Origin: Sphingomonas_B tabacisoli
GTDB lineage: Bacteria > Pseudomonadota > Alphaproteobacteria > Sphingomonadales > Sphingomonadaceae
Assembly: GCF_042678385.1 (NCBI RefSeq)
Contig: NZ_JBHUDY010000003.1
Location: 1-64,000, forward strand
DNA length: 64,000 nucleotides
Reading direction: 5' to 3'
Position numbers and translations under genes: made by a program. How positions within the stretch are numbered: the stretch's first letter is position 1; the number at the start of each line of letters is the position of its first letter. Below, in pieces: positions 12,559 to 23,000 of this stretch. The notes beneath the pieces are model-generated. The model was not told the origin of the DNA, made no database searches, and saw only the letters and a program-made list of their open reading frames with translations.

Positions 12559-13727
12559 AGTCTCTCCACGATGGTCACGTTGGCGACGCCGCCGCCTTCG
12601 CACATAGTCTGGAGGCCATAGCGGCCGCCGCGGGCTTTGAGCGCATTGATCAACGTCGCCATCAGCTTCGTCCCCGAGGCGCCGAGCGGATGGCCCAGCG
12701 CGATCGCGCCGCCATGCACGTTGAGCTTCTCGGGATCGGCGCCCGTGTGCTTCAGCCAGGCAAGGGGAACGGGCGCGAAGGCCTCGTTCACTTCATAAAG
12801 GTCGATATCCTCGATCCGCATGCCGGCGCGCTTGAGCGCCTTGTCGGTTGCGAACAGCGGCTCCTCAAGCATGATGACGGGGTCGCCGGCAGTGACGGTC
12901 AGATTATGGATCCGGCCGATCGGCGTCAGGCCATGATCCTTCAGCGCGCGCTCCGAGACGATCAGCACCGCCGAGGCGCCGTCGCAGATCTGGCTGGCCG
13001 AGGCCGCGGTAATTGCCCCACCTTCCTGCAGCAATTTGACGCCGGCGATACCTTCCAGCGTCGCGTCGAAGCGGATGCCTTCGTCGGAGCGGTGGAGTTG
13101 ATTGCCTTCGGGCGTTTCGATCTCCAGCGGCAGGATTTCATTGTCGAAGCGGCCGGCCTGGGCTGCCGCCGCGCCTTTCTGGTGGCTGGAGAGCGCAAAG
13201 CGGTCGAGCTGATCCTTGGTGAAGCCGTGTTTCTTCACGATCATCTCGGCGCCCATGAACTGCGACCATTGGACGCCCGGATATTTCGCTTCCAGCCCTG
13301 GCGACTTGTAGGTGCCGAGCCCTTCCTTGGCATGGAAAGCGGCGGTCGAGCCCATCGGCACGCGTGTCATCGATTCGACGCCGGCCGCGATCACCACGTC
13401 CTGCGTGCCCGACATCACAGCCTGTGCCGCGAACTGCATCGCCTGTTGAGAGGAGCCGCACTGGCGGTCGATGGTGACGGCAGGCGTGCGCTCGCCGACC
13501 AGTTTGCTGGCAAGCACCGCATTGCGGCCGACCTGACCCGCCTGCTGCCCGCCCTGAGAGACGCAGCCCATGATCACGTCGTCGACCACGGCCCCGTCGA
13601 TTCCGCTGCGCGCGACGATCCCGTCGAGCACCGCCGCGGCCATGTCGACCGGATGCCAGCCGGCAAGCTTGCCTCCGCGCTTTCCACCCGCGGTCCGCAT
13701 TGCGTCGACGATATAGGCTTCGGCCAT
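12555..13727 (-). CDS. acetyl-CoA C-acetyltransferase (thiolase)
   Basis: 390 residues. Thiolases split 3-ketoacyl-CoA with CoA, or condense two acyl-CoA. The nucleophilic cysteine is C90 in DRQCGSSQQA. The second active-site elements are ALGHPLGASG (about 345) and CEGGG near the C-terminus (about 376). MTRVPMGS and VNEAFAPVPLAW are also typical. It is followed by the coupled SDR and has an acyl-CoA dehydrogenase further along the window at 27.5 kb. Substrate length cannot be read from the sequence. Confidence 0.93.
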
Positions 13728-13825
13728 CGCACCTCTCCAGTTCCGTTACGCCCTTGCATTGCGCATCGCCGCAAAGGCCGCAAGCAGAATTGACGTTTAC
13801 GTTAGGGAGAGGCACGGCTGCCGCC

Positions 13826-14878
13826 TTACGCGAGCGAGGCCATGTCGATCACGAAGCGATACTTGACGTCGCTTTTGGCCATTCGATCGTAGGCGGTGTT
13901 GATCTCATCCATTCGGATGATCTCGATATCGGCGGTGAGACCGTGCTCATGGCAGAAATCGAGCATTTCCTGTGTCTCCTTGACGCCCCCGATCAGCGAT
14001 CCGGCGAGCGAGCGGCGGCGGAAGATCAAATTGCCGACATCCGGCGACTTATGCGGATCGGCGGGGACGCCGACCAGCACCATCGTCCCGTCCCGCTTCA
14101 ATGCGCGGAGATAGGGATCGAGATCAAGCGGGGCGGCGACCGTGTTCAGGATAAAGTCGAACTTGCCTTCAGCGGCCTTCATTGCCTCCGCGTCGCGCGA
14201 AATGATCACGTCGTTTGCGCCTAGCTTCAGCGCATCCTCGCGTTTGTCGGGAGAGGGGGTGAAGACGGTCACGCGCGCGCCCATGGCGGCGGCGATCTTT
14301 ACGCCCATATGGCCGAGTCCGCCCAGCCCGACGATTCCCACGTCCTGGCCCGGCCCCACCTTCCAGTGGCGCAGCGGCGAGTAGGTGGTGATCCCTGCGC
14401 ACAGCAAAGGCGCAACGGCCGCCAGATTCTTTTCGTCGTGACGGATGCGCAGCACGAAAGCCTGATCGACGACGACGTGCTTCGAATAGCCGCCGAATGT
14501 GTGCCCGCCCAGATGCCGGTCGTCGCCGTTGTAGGTACCGACAAAGCCGGTGCCTGTGCAGTACTGCTCCTCGCTCTCACGGCACGAAGGGCAGACGCCG
14601 CAGCTATCGACCATGCAGCCGACCCCGACGATATCTCCTTCGTGGAACTGTTCGACTTCGCCTCCGACTGCGGTCACGCGGCCGACGATCTCATGCCCCG
14701 GCACACAAGGATATTTCGTCCTGCCCCATTCGCCGAGCGCAGTATGAAGGTCGGAATGGCAGACACCGCAAAACAGAATGTCGATCGCGACATCGGTTGG
14801 GCCCACCTCGCGCCGCTCGATGGTTAGTGCTTCCAGCGGACGGTCGGCGGCGTGGTTGCCATAGGCGTGCGTGTGCAT
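13826..14878 (-). CDS. NAD(P)-dependent zinc alcohol dehydrogenase (YahK/CAD-like)
   Basis: 350 residues. This medium-chain dehydrogenase reduces aldehydes to alcohols. Catalytic zinc ligands appear as C40 (CGVCHSD) and H62 (GHE) with C157 in LLCAGITTY. The structural zinc site is C93, C96, C99 and C107. The Rossmann motif is GLGGLGHMGVK. The pattern fits the cinnamyl-alcohol-dehydrogenase-like YahK group, usually NADPH-dependent. It lies just before the aldo/keto reductase on the same strand, so both may serve aldehyde detoxification under the nearby LysR regulator (inference). Confidence 0.92.
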   Translation of the reverse strand: MHTHAYGNHAADRPLEALTIERREVGPTDVAIDILFCGVCHSDLHTALGEWGRTKYPCVPGHEIVGRVTAVGGEVEQFHEGDIVGVGCMVDSCGVCPSCRESEEQYCTGTGFVGTYNGDDRHLGGHTFGGYSKHVVVDQAFVLRIRHDEKNLAAVAPLLCAGITTYSPLRHWKVGPGQDVGIVGLGGLGHMGVKIAAAMGARVTVFTPSPDKREDALKLGANDVIISRDAEAMKAAEGKFDFILNTVAAPLDLDPYLRALKRDGTMVLVGVPADPHKSPDVGNLIFRRRSLAGSLIGGVKETQEMLDFCHEHGLTADIEIIRMDEINTAYDRMAKSDVKYRFVIDMASLA

Positions 14879-14926
14879 CTGTGGTTCTCTTGCCTTGGGG
14901 AATGGAATGGAAGGCCGTTGGGCGGC

Positions 14927-15916
14927 TCAACGTCCGACGGTCGCCATGAGCTGCGCCGGATAGCGCTCACCCGCGACGTCGATCCCGGCCAGTGCCGCGC
15001 GGATTTGAGTCAGATCGTCAGCAGTCAGTACGACCTTGGCGGCGCCGAGATTTTCTTCGAGCCGGTGCAGCTTGGTGGTGCCCGGAATGGGCACGATCCA
15101 CGGCCGCTGCGCCAACAGCCAGGCAAGCGCGACCTGAGCAGGCGTCGCCTGCTTTTCGGTCGCGATCAGCTTCAGCAGCTCAATCAGCGCCTGGTTCTTC
15201 TCCATCGCTTCTGGCGTGAAGCGGGGAAGGATATTCCGCAGATCGCCTTTGCCGAAGGCGGTGCCGCCGTTCATTTCGCCGGTCAGGAAGCCGCGGCCGA
15301 GCGGGCTGAACGGAACCAGGCCGATGCCAAGCTCCTCGCATGTATCGAGCACACCGTTCGACTCCAGATCGCGCGTCCAGAGCGAATATTCGCTCTGCAC
15401 GGCGGTGACGGGCTGCACGGCGTGCGCTCGGCGGACGGTCTGGGCGCCGGCTTCGGACAGGCCGAAATGCCGCACCTTGCCGGCCCGGATCAGCTCCGCG
15501 ACCGTGCCGGCGACGTCCTCGATCGGCACCTGCGGATCGACGCGATGCTGATAGAAGAGGTCGATCGTGTCGACGCCCAGGCGCTGCAGCGATGCGTCGC
15601 ACACGGCGCGAATATTCTCCGGGCGGCTGTTCGTGCCCGCCTGCTTGCCGTCGACGATCCTGAAGCCGAATTTGGTGGCGATCACGACCTGCTCGCGGAA
15701 TGGCTTCACCGCTTCGCCGACAATCTCCTCGTTCGTGAAGGGACCATAGACTTCAGCGGTATCGAAGAATGTGACGCCCCGCTCGAACGCGGCGCGGATC
15801 AGCGCCACGCCTTCCGCGCGACTGATATCGCTGGAGTAGCCGGAATCGAGGCCCATACAGCCATACCCGATTGCCGAGACCTCAAGGCCGCTGGCGCCCA
15901 GTCTGCGCTTGTCCAT
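14927..15916 (-). CDS. aldo/keto reductase
   Basis: 329 residues in the TIM-barrel aldo/keto reductase family. Visible elements are IGYGCMGLDSGY, the active-site segment FFDTAEVYGPFTNEE with Asp and Tyr, IATKFGF with Lys, and FYQHRVD with His. The start MDKRRLGASGLEV at 15916 is preceded by the AAGGACGG Shine-Dalgarno sequence; longer in-frame starts up to 16012 would run to the edge of the divergent LysR gene. The gene is divergent from the LysR gene, which often regulates such neighbours. Confidence 0.93.
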   Translation of the reverse strand: MDKRRLGASGLEVSAIGYGCMGLDSGYSSDISRAEGVALIRAAFERGVTFFDTAEVYGPFTNEEIVGEAVKPFREQVVIATKFGFRIVDGKQAGTNSRPENIRAVCDASLQRLGVDTIDLFYQHRVDPQVPIEDVAGTVAELIRAGKVRHFGLSEAGAQTVRRAHAVQPVTAVQSEYSLWTRDLESNGVLDTCEELGIGLVPFSPLGRGFLTGEMNGGTAFGKGDLRNILPRFTPEAMEKNQALIELLKLIATEKQATPAQVALAWLLAQRPWIVPIPGTTKLHRLEENLGAAKVVLTADDLTQIRAALAGIDVAGERYPAQLMATVGR

Positions 15917-16014
15917 CCGTCCGTCCTTCCGCTGGTTCGAGCGACTATTTAGTGGCAAGCCATTCTCTCGATTAGCCGCTATGATCGGCATGTAGTCATG
16001 CGGGAGATTCATGA

Positions 16015-16908
16015 GTGCGGCGGGAAGACCTGAGCGATCTCAGTGCCTTCCTCGCGGTTGCCGAGGAGCAGAGCTTCACGCGCGCCGCCGCGAGGCTCGG
16101 CACGTCGCAATCCGCGCTGAGCCACACGCTCAATCGCGTCGAAGCGCGGCTGGGCGTCAGGCTGCTGACGCGCACCACTCGGCGGGTGTCGCCGACCGAG
16201 GCGGGCGAGCGGCTATTGCAGACGCTCCGTCCGGCTTTCGACGACATCGATGCCGGGCTTGCCGGATTGAGCGAGCTGCGCGACCGGCCGGCGGGCAGCT
16301 TGCGCATCGTCGCTTCGGAGAATGCGGCTCGGGGTCTGCTTTGGCCCAAGCTGGCCGACGTCCTCCCCCGCTATCCGGACCTTAAAGTCGAGATCAATGT
16401 GGATGCCGGGCTGACCGACATCGTTGCGGAGCGGTTCGATGCGGGAGTGCGCCTGGGAGAGCATCTCGCCAAAGACATGATCGCGGTGCGGATCGGACCC
16501 GACCTTCGCCTCGCCGTTGTCGGATCGCCTGCCTATTTCGACCGCCACCCGCGTCCGCGCACCCCGCAGGACCTGGCGCATCATCTCTGCATCAATCTGC
16601 GGCTGGAAAGCTTTGGCGGACTCTATGCCTGGGAGTTCGAAAAGGATGGCCGCGAGCTGCGTGTGCGTGTCGACGGCCAGTTCACCTCCAACGACGTTCC
16701 GCTGATTCTGGAGGCAGCGCGCGGCGGCACGGGATTGGCTTGCGTGCTCGAAGATCAGGTGATGCCCAGCGTGGCCAACGGCAGCCTCGTGCGGGTACTC
16801 GAAGACTGGTGCGCCCCATTCTCGGGCTACCACCTTTATTATCCCAGCCGGCGGCAGCAAACGCCCGCCTTTGCATTACTGGTGGAGGCGCTGCGATATC
16901 GTGAGTGA
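16015..16908 (+). CDS. LysR family transcriptional regulator
   Basis: 297 residues with a GTG start preceded by GGGAG eight bases upstream. The N-terminal winged helix-turn-helix (about 5-65: LSDLSAFLAVAEEQSFTRAAARLGTSQSALS) is followed by a linker helix and a periplasmic-binding-protein-like effector domain (about 90-295). The effector is unknown. It is transcribed away from the aldo/keto reductase with a shared 98-base control region (15917-16014), so that reductase and possibly the alcohol dehydrogenase are likely targets. A palindrome right after its stop may terminate it. Confidence 0.93.
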   Translation: MRREDLSDLSAFLAVAEEQSFTRAAARLGTSQSALSHTLNRVEARLGVRLLTRTTRRVSPTEAGERLLQTLRPAFDDIDAGLAGLSELRDRPAGSLRIVASENAARGLLWPKLADVLPRYPDLKVEINVDAGLTDIVAERFDAGVRLGEHLAKDMIAVRIGPDLRLAVVGSPAYFDRHPRPRTPQDLAHHLCINLRLESFGGLYAWEFEKDGRELRVRVDGQFTSNDVPLILEAARGGTGLACVLEDQVMPSVANGSLVRVLEDWCAPFSGYHLYYPSRRQQTPAFALLVEALRYRE

Positions 16909-16913
16909 TGATT

Positions 16914-16937
16914 GCCCCTCCCCTAAAGGGGAGGGGC
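16914..16937. repeat. single GC palindrome, possible bidirectional terminator
   Basis: GCCCCTCCCC and GGGGAGGGGC are joined by a TAAA loop. It equals one arm of the larger palindromic repeats in this window, such as 37014-37132, but stands alone here. It lies between two convergent genes and could stop both transcripts, although no T tract follows. Confidence 0.75.
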
Positions 16938-16947
16938 TAAGACGGCA

Positions 16948-19893
16948 TCAGAACTTGAAGCCTGCCGCCACGCCGTAGCGGCGCGGTTCCAGCGTGAAGA
17001 TGTTGGTGAACAGGCCGGAGCTCTGGTCGGTCACATACTGGCCCGTGATCGCGTTTGAGTTGAACAGGTTCGACACGAAACTGCGGACGAACCAGCGATC
17101 GTTCGGACCGTTGAGCTGCACCTGGGCATTGGCTTGAGTGAAGCTGGGGATGCGGTCGATCGGATCGTTGAAGCTGCGGCTGTACTGCTCGCCGGTGAAG
17201 GTGAGGTCGGCGCGGGGGATCAGCGTCAGGCCGCCGGGCAGGTCGGCAGTGTACTGGATGCCGGCCGAGGCCTTGAACGCCGGTGCGTTGGGCAAATGAT
17301 TGCCCTCGATGTTCACCGGCACGCCGTCCGACACGGTGAAGGGCAGCGGGCCCGAAGCGACGCCGAAGGCGGTGCGGAGCGCTGCCGGCGGGTTCGCCGC
17401 GGTCGAGGCGAGCACGGTGCAGACCGAATAGGCGCCGGTGGTGTTGGTGCCGGGCACTGGAACGGTGGGACGCAGGCCAATGCCCGAATTGAAGGCGTTG
17501 ACATAGGCGTTGGTGGCGGCGGCGCTGGGGCCGGTGACGACGCAGTTCGAGGCGTTGGTGATGTCCTTGATGATGACGGCATCGGAGCGGCCGCCGGAGA
17601 CGTCGCGGGCATCGACCAGGAATTTCGATTTGATCGACGTGCTCAGATAGCTGGCCGAAAGGTTGATCAGCCAGCGCGGATCGGGCTTCAGGATGGTTTC
17701 CACCTCAACGCCCCAGATGTCGGCGTCGGTGTTGTCGTTGACCGAGGTGCGGGCGACGATGCGGCTGAGCTGCAGGTTCTTGTATTGATAGTAGAACGCC
17801 GAGGCGTTGAGGCGGATCGTGCCGTTCGCGAAGGTGTTCTTGGTGCCGATCTCGAACGCGTTGACCGCTTCCGGCGCGAAGGTCTCAGAGACGTTGAACT
17901 CGGTCGGGATCGGCGGGTTGATGCCGCCCGACTTATAGCCGCGCGAATAGCTGGCGTAGAGCAGATTGTCCGGCGTCACCTTGAAGTCCATCACGGCGCG
18001 GCCGGTCAGCCGGCCGAAGCTGACCTGTCGCTCGGCGAAGGGCTGGACGCCCGGGCGGCCCGGATCGGCGTCGTAGAGGCCGATGAACGGCGAATCGTTC
18101 GCGTCGGTCACGCCATAGGGCACGAGGAAGCTCGCGATCGGGCTGCGCGCGCGGACGAACTTCTTGTCGTGCGAATAGCGCAGGCCCGCGGTGAGCTTCA
18201 GCCGGTCCGACGCCTCGAAATAGGCCTCGCCGAACAGGCCGTAGCTTTTGATCGTGAAGAGGTCGGTGTTGTTGAAATAATAGGGCGGGGCGAGGAACGA
18301 GGCGGGGAAGGCCGGGTTTGCGGCCTTCTGCTGTAGCGTCTGCGCGGCGCCGAGAATGCCCGCGGCATAATCGAGGCCGAACGAGGCGACGCCGTAATTA
18401 CCCTGCGTCGTCTTCTGGTCGACATAGATGCCGCCCAAGAGGAAGTTGAACGGGCCGTCGAGGCTCGAATCGACATGGCCCTCGATCGAGTACTGCCGCG
18501 CGTGGCTCTGCGATCGATCGTAATCGGCGCTGGTGGGCGAGCACGAGATCGGGTGGCCGCCATAGACGCCGGTCAGGCTCGAATCGATGTTCGAAGTGCA
18601 GACCGGACCGGCTGGCCCGTTCGGGATCAGCGCCTTGGCGACGTTCGCGAAGGGCGAGCCCGGCGCCTGCGAGGCGAAGGCGAGCGCGAGCAGGCCCGGA
18701 TTGTTGGTCAGCGGGTTGGTCGCGGCGAGGTTGTAGTCGGTGCGGCTGTCGACCCTGTTGTCGGCATAGCCGCCGGTCAGCGTCAGCTTGAACTGGTCGC
18801 CGAGCCGCTGCTCGAGGCGACCCATGACGTGATATTCCCGGGCGTAATAGGTCGGCGTGAAGTCGATATCGACGGTGCGCAAATCGCGCGGCATCGACAG
18901 GCCGCCGAAGCTCTGGTCCGGGCCGTAGACGCTGCCGAGTGCGAAGGGGGCAAGCGTGGGGGAGTTCAGGCGGAAGAATTCGGTCGAGGACAGGACCGTC
19001 GCGAGAGTCGCGTTGCCGTTGGCGAGCTCGAAGCCCAGGCGGTCCGGCTGGCAGCCGAGAATGCCGGTTGGATCGCGGTGGCAGAGCTGCTTTTGAATGC
19101 GGCTGCGATTGTCCTTTTCGTGGAAATAATAGCCGATCACGTCGAGCGTGGTGTTTTCGGTCGGCTCCCAGCGGACGGTGCCGCGGAGCGCATAGAGATC
19201 GCGATCGTCGACCCGGCTCTTGGCGGCGGGGTTGATGTTCTTCGTGAAACCGTCGCGGTTCAGATAATAGCCGGCGAGGCGGACGCCCAGCGTCTCGGTG
19301 ACGGGCAGGTTGACCATGCCCTCGCCACGGATCGAATTGTAGTTGCCATACTCGGCCGAGCCCGAGGCGGAGAAGCCCGACAGGTCGGGGCGGGCGGTGA
19401 TGAAATTGACCACGCCCGAAGTCGCGTTGCGGCCGAAGAGCGTGCCCTGCGGCCCGCGCAGCACCTCGACCCGCTCGAGGTCGAAATATTCGGTCTCGAA
19501 CAGGCGGGTGGAGAGCAGCGGCATGTCGTTGACATGGATGCCGGTCGCGGTGTCGCAGGCGAATCCGACGCAGAGATCGCCGATGCCGCGGATGGTGAAG
19601 CTGGACGAGGTGAAGTTCGTCTTGGTGAACGTGACGTTCGGCAGCGAAAGCTGGAGTTGCGTCGCGTTGTTGATCTGCTGCGATTTCAGCGCGTCGCCGG
19701 TGAAGGCGGAAACCGAGATCGGCACGTCCTGCAGCCGCTCGCCCTTGCGCTGGGCGGTGACGACGATGTCGCCGAGCCCGGCATCTTCGGCCGCAGCGGC
19801 CGCGGCCGGCGCCGGCGCGGCATCCTGGGCGAACACGGGAGTGGCGGCGAGCAGCGCGACCGCGGCGCCGCAGAGCAGATCAAGCTTACGCAT
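16948..19893 (-). CDS. TonB-dependent receptor
   Basis: 981 residues. It is an outer-membrane gated beta-barrel importer driven by TonB. The signal peptide (MRKLDLLCGAAVALLAATPVFA) is followed by an Ala/Pro-rich linker, the TonB box-like DIVVTAQR (about 43-50) and the plug domain (LQDVPISVSAFTGD, VEVLRGPQGTLFGRNATSGVVN). The long barrel ends in aromatic F (GFKF). ATG 19893 has a GAGG site six bases upstream and begins at the signal peptide; a longer in-frame start at 19977 does not. The substrate is unknown; sphingomonad receptors often import plant or aromatic compounds as well as siderophores. No transport partner lies next to it. Confidence 0.95.
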   Translation of the reverse strand: MRKLDLLCGAAVALLAATPVFAQDAAPAPAAAAAAEDAGLGDIVVTAQRKGERLQDVPISVSAFTGDALKSQQINNATQLQLSLPNVTFTKTNFTSSSFTIRGIGDLCVGFACDTATGIHVNDMPLLSTRLFETEYFDLERVEVLRGPQGTLFGRNATSGVVNFITARPDLSGFSASGSAEYGNYNSIRGEGMVNLPVTETLGVRLAGYYLNRDGFTKNINPAAKSRVDDRDLYALRGTVRWEPTENTTLDVIGYYFHEKDNRSRIQKQLCHRDPTGILGCQPDRLGFELANGNATLATVLSSTEFFRLNSPTLAPFALGSVYGPDQSFGGLSMPRDLRTVDIDFTPTYYAREYHVMGRLEQRLGDQFKLTLTGGYADNRVDSRTDYNLAATNPLTNNPGLLALAFASQAPGSPFANVAKALIPNGPAGPVCTSNIDSSLTGVYGGHPISCSPTSADYDRSQSHARQYSIEGHVDSSLDGPFNFLLGGIYVDQKTTQGNYGVASFGLDYAAGILGAAQTLQQKAANPAFPASFLAPPYYFNNTDLFTIKSYGLFGEAYFEASDRLKLTAGLRYSHDKKFVRARSPIASFLVPYGVTDANDSPFIGLYDADPGRPGVQPFAERQVSFGRLTGRAVMDFKVTPDNLLYASYSRGYKSGGINPPIPTEFNVSETFAPEAVNAFEIGTKNTFANGTIRLNASAFYYQYKNLQLSRIVARTSVNDNTDADIWGVEVETILKPDPRWLINLSASYLSTSIKSKFLVDARDVSGGRSDAVIIKDITNASNCVVTGPSAAATNAYVNAFNSGIGLRPTVPVPGTNTTGAYSVCTVLASTAANPPAALRTAFGVASGPLPFTVSDGVPVNIEGNHLPNAPAFKASAGIQYTADLPGGLTLIPRADLTFTGEQYSRSFNDPIDRIPSFTQANAQVQLNGPNDRWFVRSFVSNLFNSNAITGQYVTDQSSGLFTNIFTLEPRRYGVAAGFKF

Positions 19894-20070
19894 CTGATAC
19901 CTCGAACCCTGAACCGCGCGGTCGGGGAAGCCGCGCTTCGGACCCGCGCCGATGTCTGAGAGGCGCTCAGAGGTCAATGCTGGAAAATACCGGGATTCCC
20001 CCGTTTTCCGGTCGGTTGTGGCAGCGGTGTCACAGTCGCGGCGCGTGACGTAGCGTTAGGTGGCGAACCG

Positions 20071-23000
20071 CTAAGATGCGCGAGTTCTGGAGACAGGTAC
20101 GAGCAACCTGCGCATGACGAGCCCTATCGCGGGCTCGACGATGGCATCGTCAATGGTCCGAGCTGTCACCAGTTCTCGCACCGTGCGTGCGCGCGCCTGA
20201 AGAATAGACCGAAGGTCGTCGGATAATTGCCGCGCGCGCGATGCATCGCGTGGCACAAAAACGCTGCGGCCCCTCGGCCCGACAGCGGAAATCGCCGCGA
20301 CAAGCTGCGCCTGCTCCTTCGTGCGGGTCGTGACGAGCTCTCCCCCACGCCCTCCGAAGAGGACGCCGGTGGTAACAAGATCATCCAGCAACTCGGGATC
20401 ACCGTTCGCCGGAATCCGGATGCCGTCCCCTTCCGAGCTGCCCCGCGTCAGATCGATATAGGTTCGACGGAGCGAAGGATGGTCCCGTTCGATTTCAGCG
20501 AACACGTCGGCGGCGACCTGATTGGGTCCGAGCGTCCTAGCCGCTGCGGTTCGCCGCTTGTTGTCAATCGCTTCTTCTTCCTGGAGGCGCTTGTCCTCGA
20601 AATAGCGACTGAGGTGATCGTAGAGCCGGTCCCGAACCGCGCGCCGCTGCACACGATCGGCAAAGCCCAGCAACTCGAGAACGGCGTCGTCAAGCGCCTG
20701 ACGGTCAGCCTGATCGAGCTCGGTTTCGTCGGAGAAATCGTCGAGGCGATCAGCGCGTCCACGTTCAACCAGCGCCTTGCGGCGCAGCCGGCGCTCGGAA
20801 AGGAAACCCATTATGCCCCGCGCCGTCATCCGGTCGTGGGCATCCAATAGTCGTTTGCGCAGCTTTGCGTCGATCGGGGATGAAGAAGGCACCAACAACA
20901 TGTTGGCGTCGAGCACCATCGTGCTCCAGTTCGCTTCCACTCCGACCGGCCGACCATACATAAGCGTCGAAAGCACGGTTATCGAGGAATTGAGGATGGC
21001 AGCCTGGACAGCGCTATCAACCCCGGCCCTGAATGCGACGGTATAGAGGCGGCAGTTCGCCGTGTAGTGATCTGGATTGTAGAGAGCCGCGAACCGGTAC
21101 TGCCGCTCCTTGACCCACAATACGTCGGCCGCTTTTGCTTCCTCCGTGAGGTCGTACCAATGTCGGGTGCCGGATACACGCTGTTGGCAGGTCGCTCCTT
21201 TGTCGTAATCCTGATGTTCGCCCCAATCGATGTAGCGATCGAGATACGGCGCCGTCGCAGCGCTTGGCGCCATGAGCGCGAGATTGGCGCAATGCCGTCT
21301 TTCCACCTTGTAGGAATCGATCGACATGATGCTGTGGACGATGGGCTTCAGGAACTCCCGTTCGATGGGATGCACTTCCCCCGTTCCGGTCCTCACGAGC
21401 GCCACATTGCCGCTCGCCACTTCGGGACGGCTGACGCCGTAATGTTCGTTGAACAGGTCCGCTTCCGGAAATTCGGACAGGCTCTTTTCCGTCCAATCCT
21501 CCAGATAGAAGAAGTCGTCAGCGCCTGATTTTACGCCGAAACGCACCTCGGCAAGTTCAGCCAGCGGCCGCCAGCGGTCACCACCGGCGCCGACGAGCTC
21601 GTGCCAGATATCGGGCGCCCGGAGCGGGATGCCCCATTTGTCGCCGGCGTAAACGGGGCGCCCCTTGGTGCGCTCGCCGAGCCGGACGCCGCGCGCGCGG
21701 ATGTCGCCCTGCCGCTGGATGCGAATGCGCCAACCCTCGAAATCTGCATCCATATCCTGGGCAAGAATGAGGTCGCGGAACCGCTCTGCCGCCTCCAGCG
21801 CGCCGCCGGACGTGCCGTCATGGGCAAGGAGGTCGGCGATCGGTCTGTCTAGCTCGACAAAGCGGACGAGGTTGTCGTCGCGTGCCGCGGGATCGGCCTC
21901 GCATGTCGCCATGGTCGCGACCGTCGCGACGCGCGCGCCGACGAACCAGGGCTCGTTGCGACTTTCGACGATCGCTTCGATGCGGAAATTCTCCAGCAGA
22001 AACGCCTGGAGCGCGAAGCCATATTCTGCGTCCAACCACTGGCTGGACGCCAGGAAGCCCAAGCGCCCGTCCGGTTTCATTAGGGAGAGCGCGTGCCCCC
22101 AGAAATAGACGTGCAGATCGGACCGCCCGTTCGGGTGAAGGCCACCCGCGCGGCTGACTTTCTGGTATTTGGTCTTGAGATCGCCAGCCACATCCTCCTG
22201 ACGAACATAGGGCGGGTTGCCAACCACCGCATCGAAGTACGGCATCGGTACAGGGCGCCTGCCGGATGGGGCTGGCAACTGCATGAGCGTCGCGCCTGCG
22301 GCGGTGTCGAAGAAGTCGGTGCGGGCGATCCGAGGATAATTGGCGTCCTCGATCAGGTCGCGCGTCGCGAGATTGATCGTGCTGAGATTGGCGGCGAAGG
22401 GCGAGACGTCTGTACCGTAGATCGTCTCCAGCAGCGCCGCGTGGCCGAGGCGCGGCGCAAGCCGCCGCTTGCGCGCGTAAGCCCGAACGAGAAACGTGCC
22501 GCCTCCGCAGCCCGGATCGAGCACGACATCTTCGCCCCGGCGGATAGCGAAGGCGTTGATCAAGTCGACGACCTCGGGGCGCGTGTAATATTGGCCGTAT
22601 TTGTGCCGTTCGGACGGATCGATCAGCCGTTCGAAAATGCGGCCGATGACGTCGTAGTCCAACCGGGACAGGTCGAAACGGTCAATCTGTTCCGCAAATT
22701 GCCGCCAGCCGGGAACGACGACGGAATCGTAGAACGGGATGCGCGTGCCAATGCCGCCGCCCGCTTCGCCAAAGATCGTTTCGTAATCGCCAGTTTCCTC
22801 GCGCGCCGTGTCGAAGAAGGTCGCGAGCTTGTCGATCAGCGCTTCCCCGGTATCGACGCTTGGGTCTACGACGAGCGGTGGAAGGCCGGAAAAGCGCTTT
22901 CGCAGCGCATCATAAAAGACGAGCTTGTTTGCGACACCGTAGACCGCGAACTTGGCGGCGCGGGCCAGAAGCTCGGCACGATCGCCGACGAGTGTCCAGC

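Noticed and set aside
16914..16937. Full composite repeat at the LysR-TonB receptor junction
   Set aside because: Only one hairpin arm is present; the second half and core are missing, so it is listed as a single palindrome or terminator.
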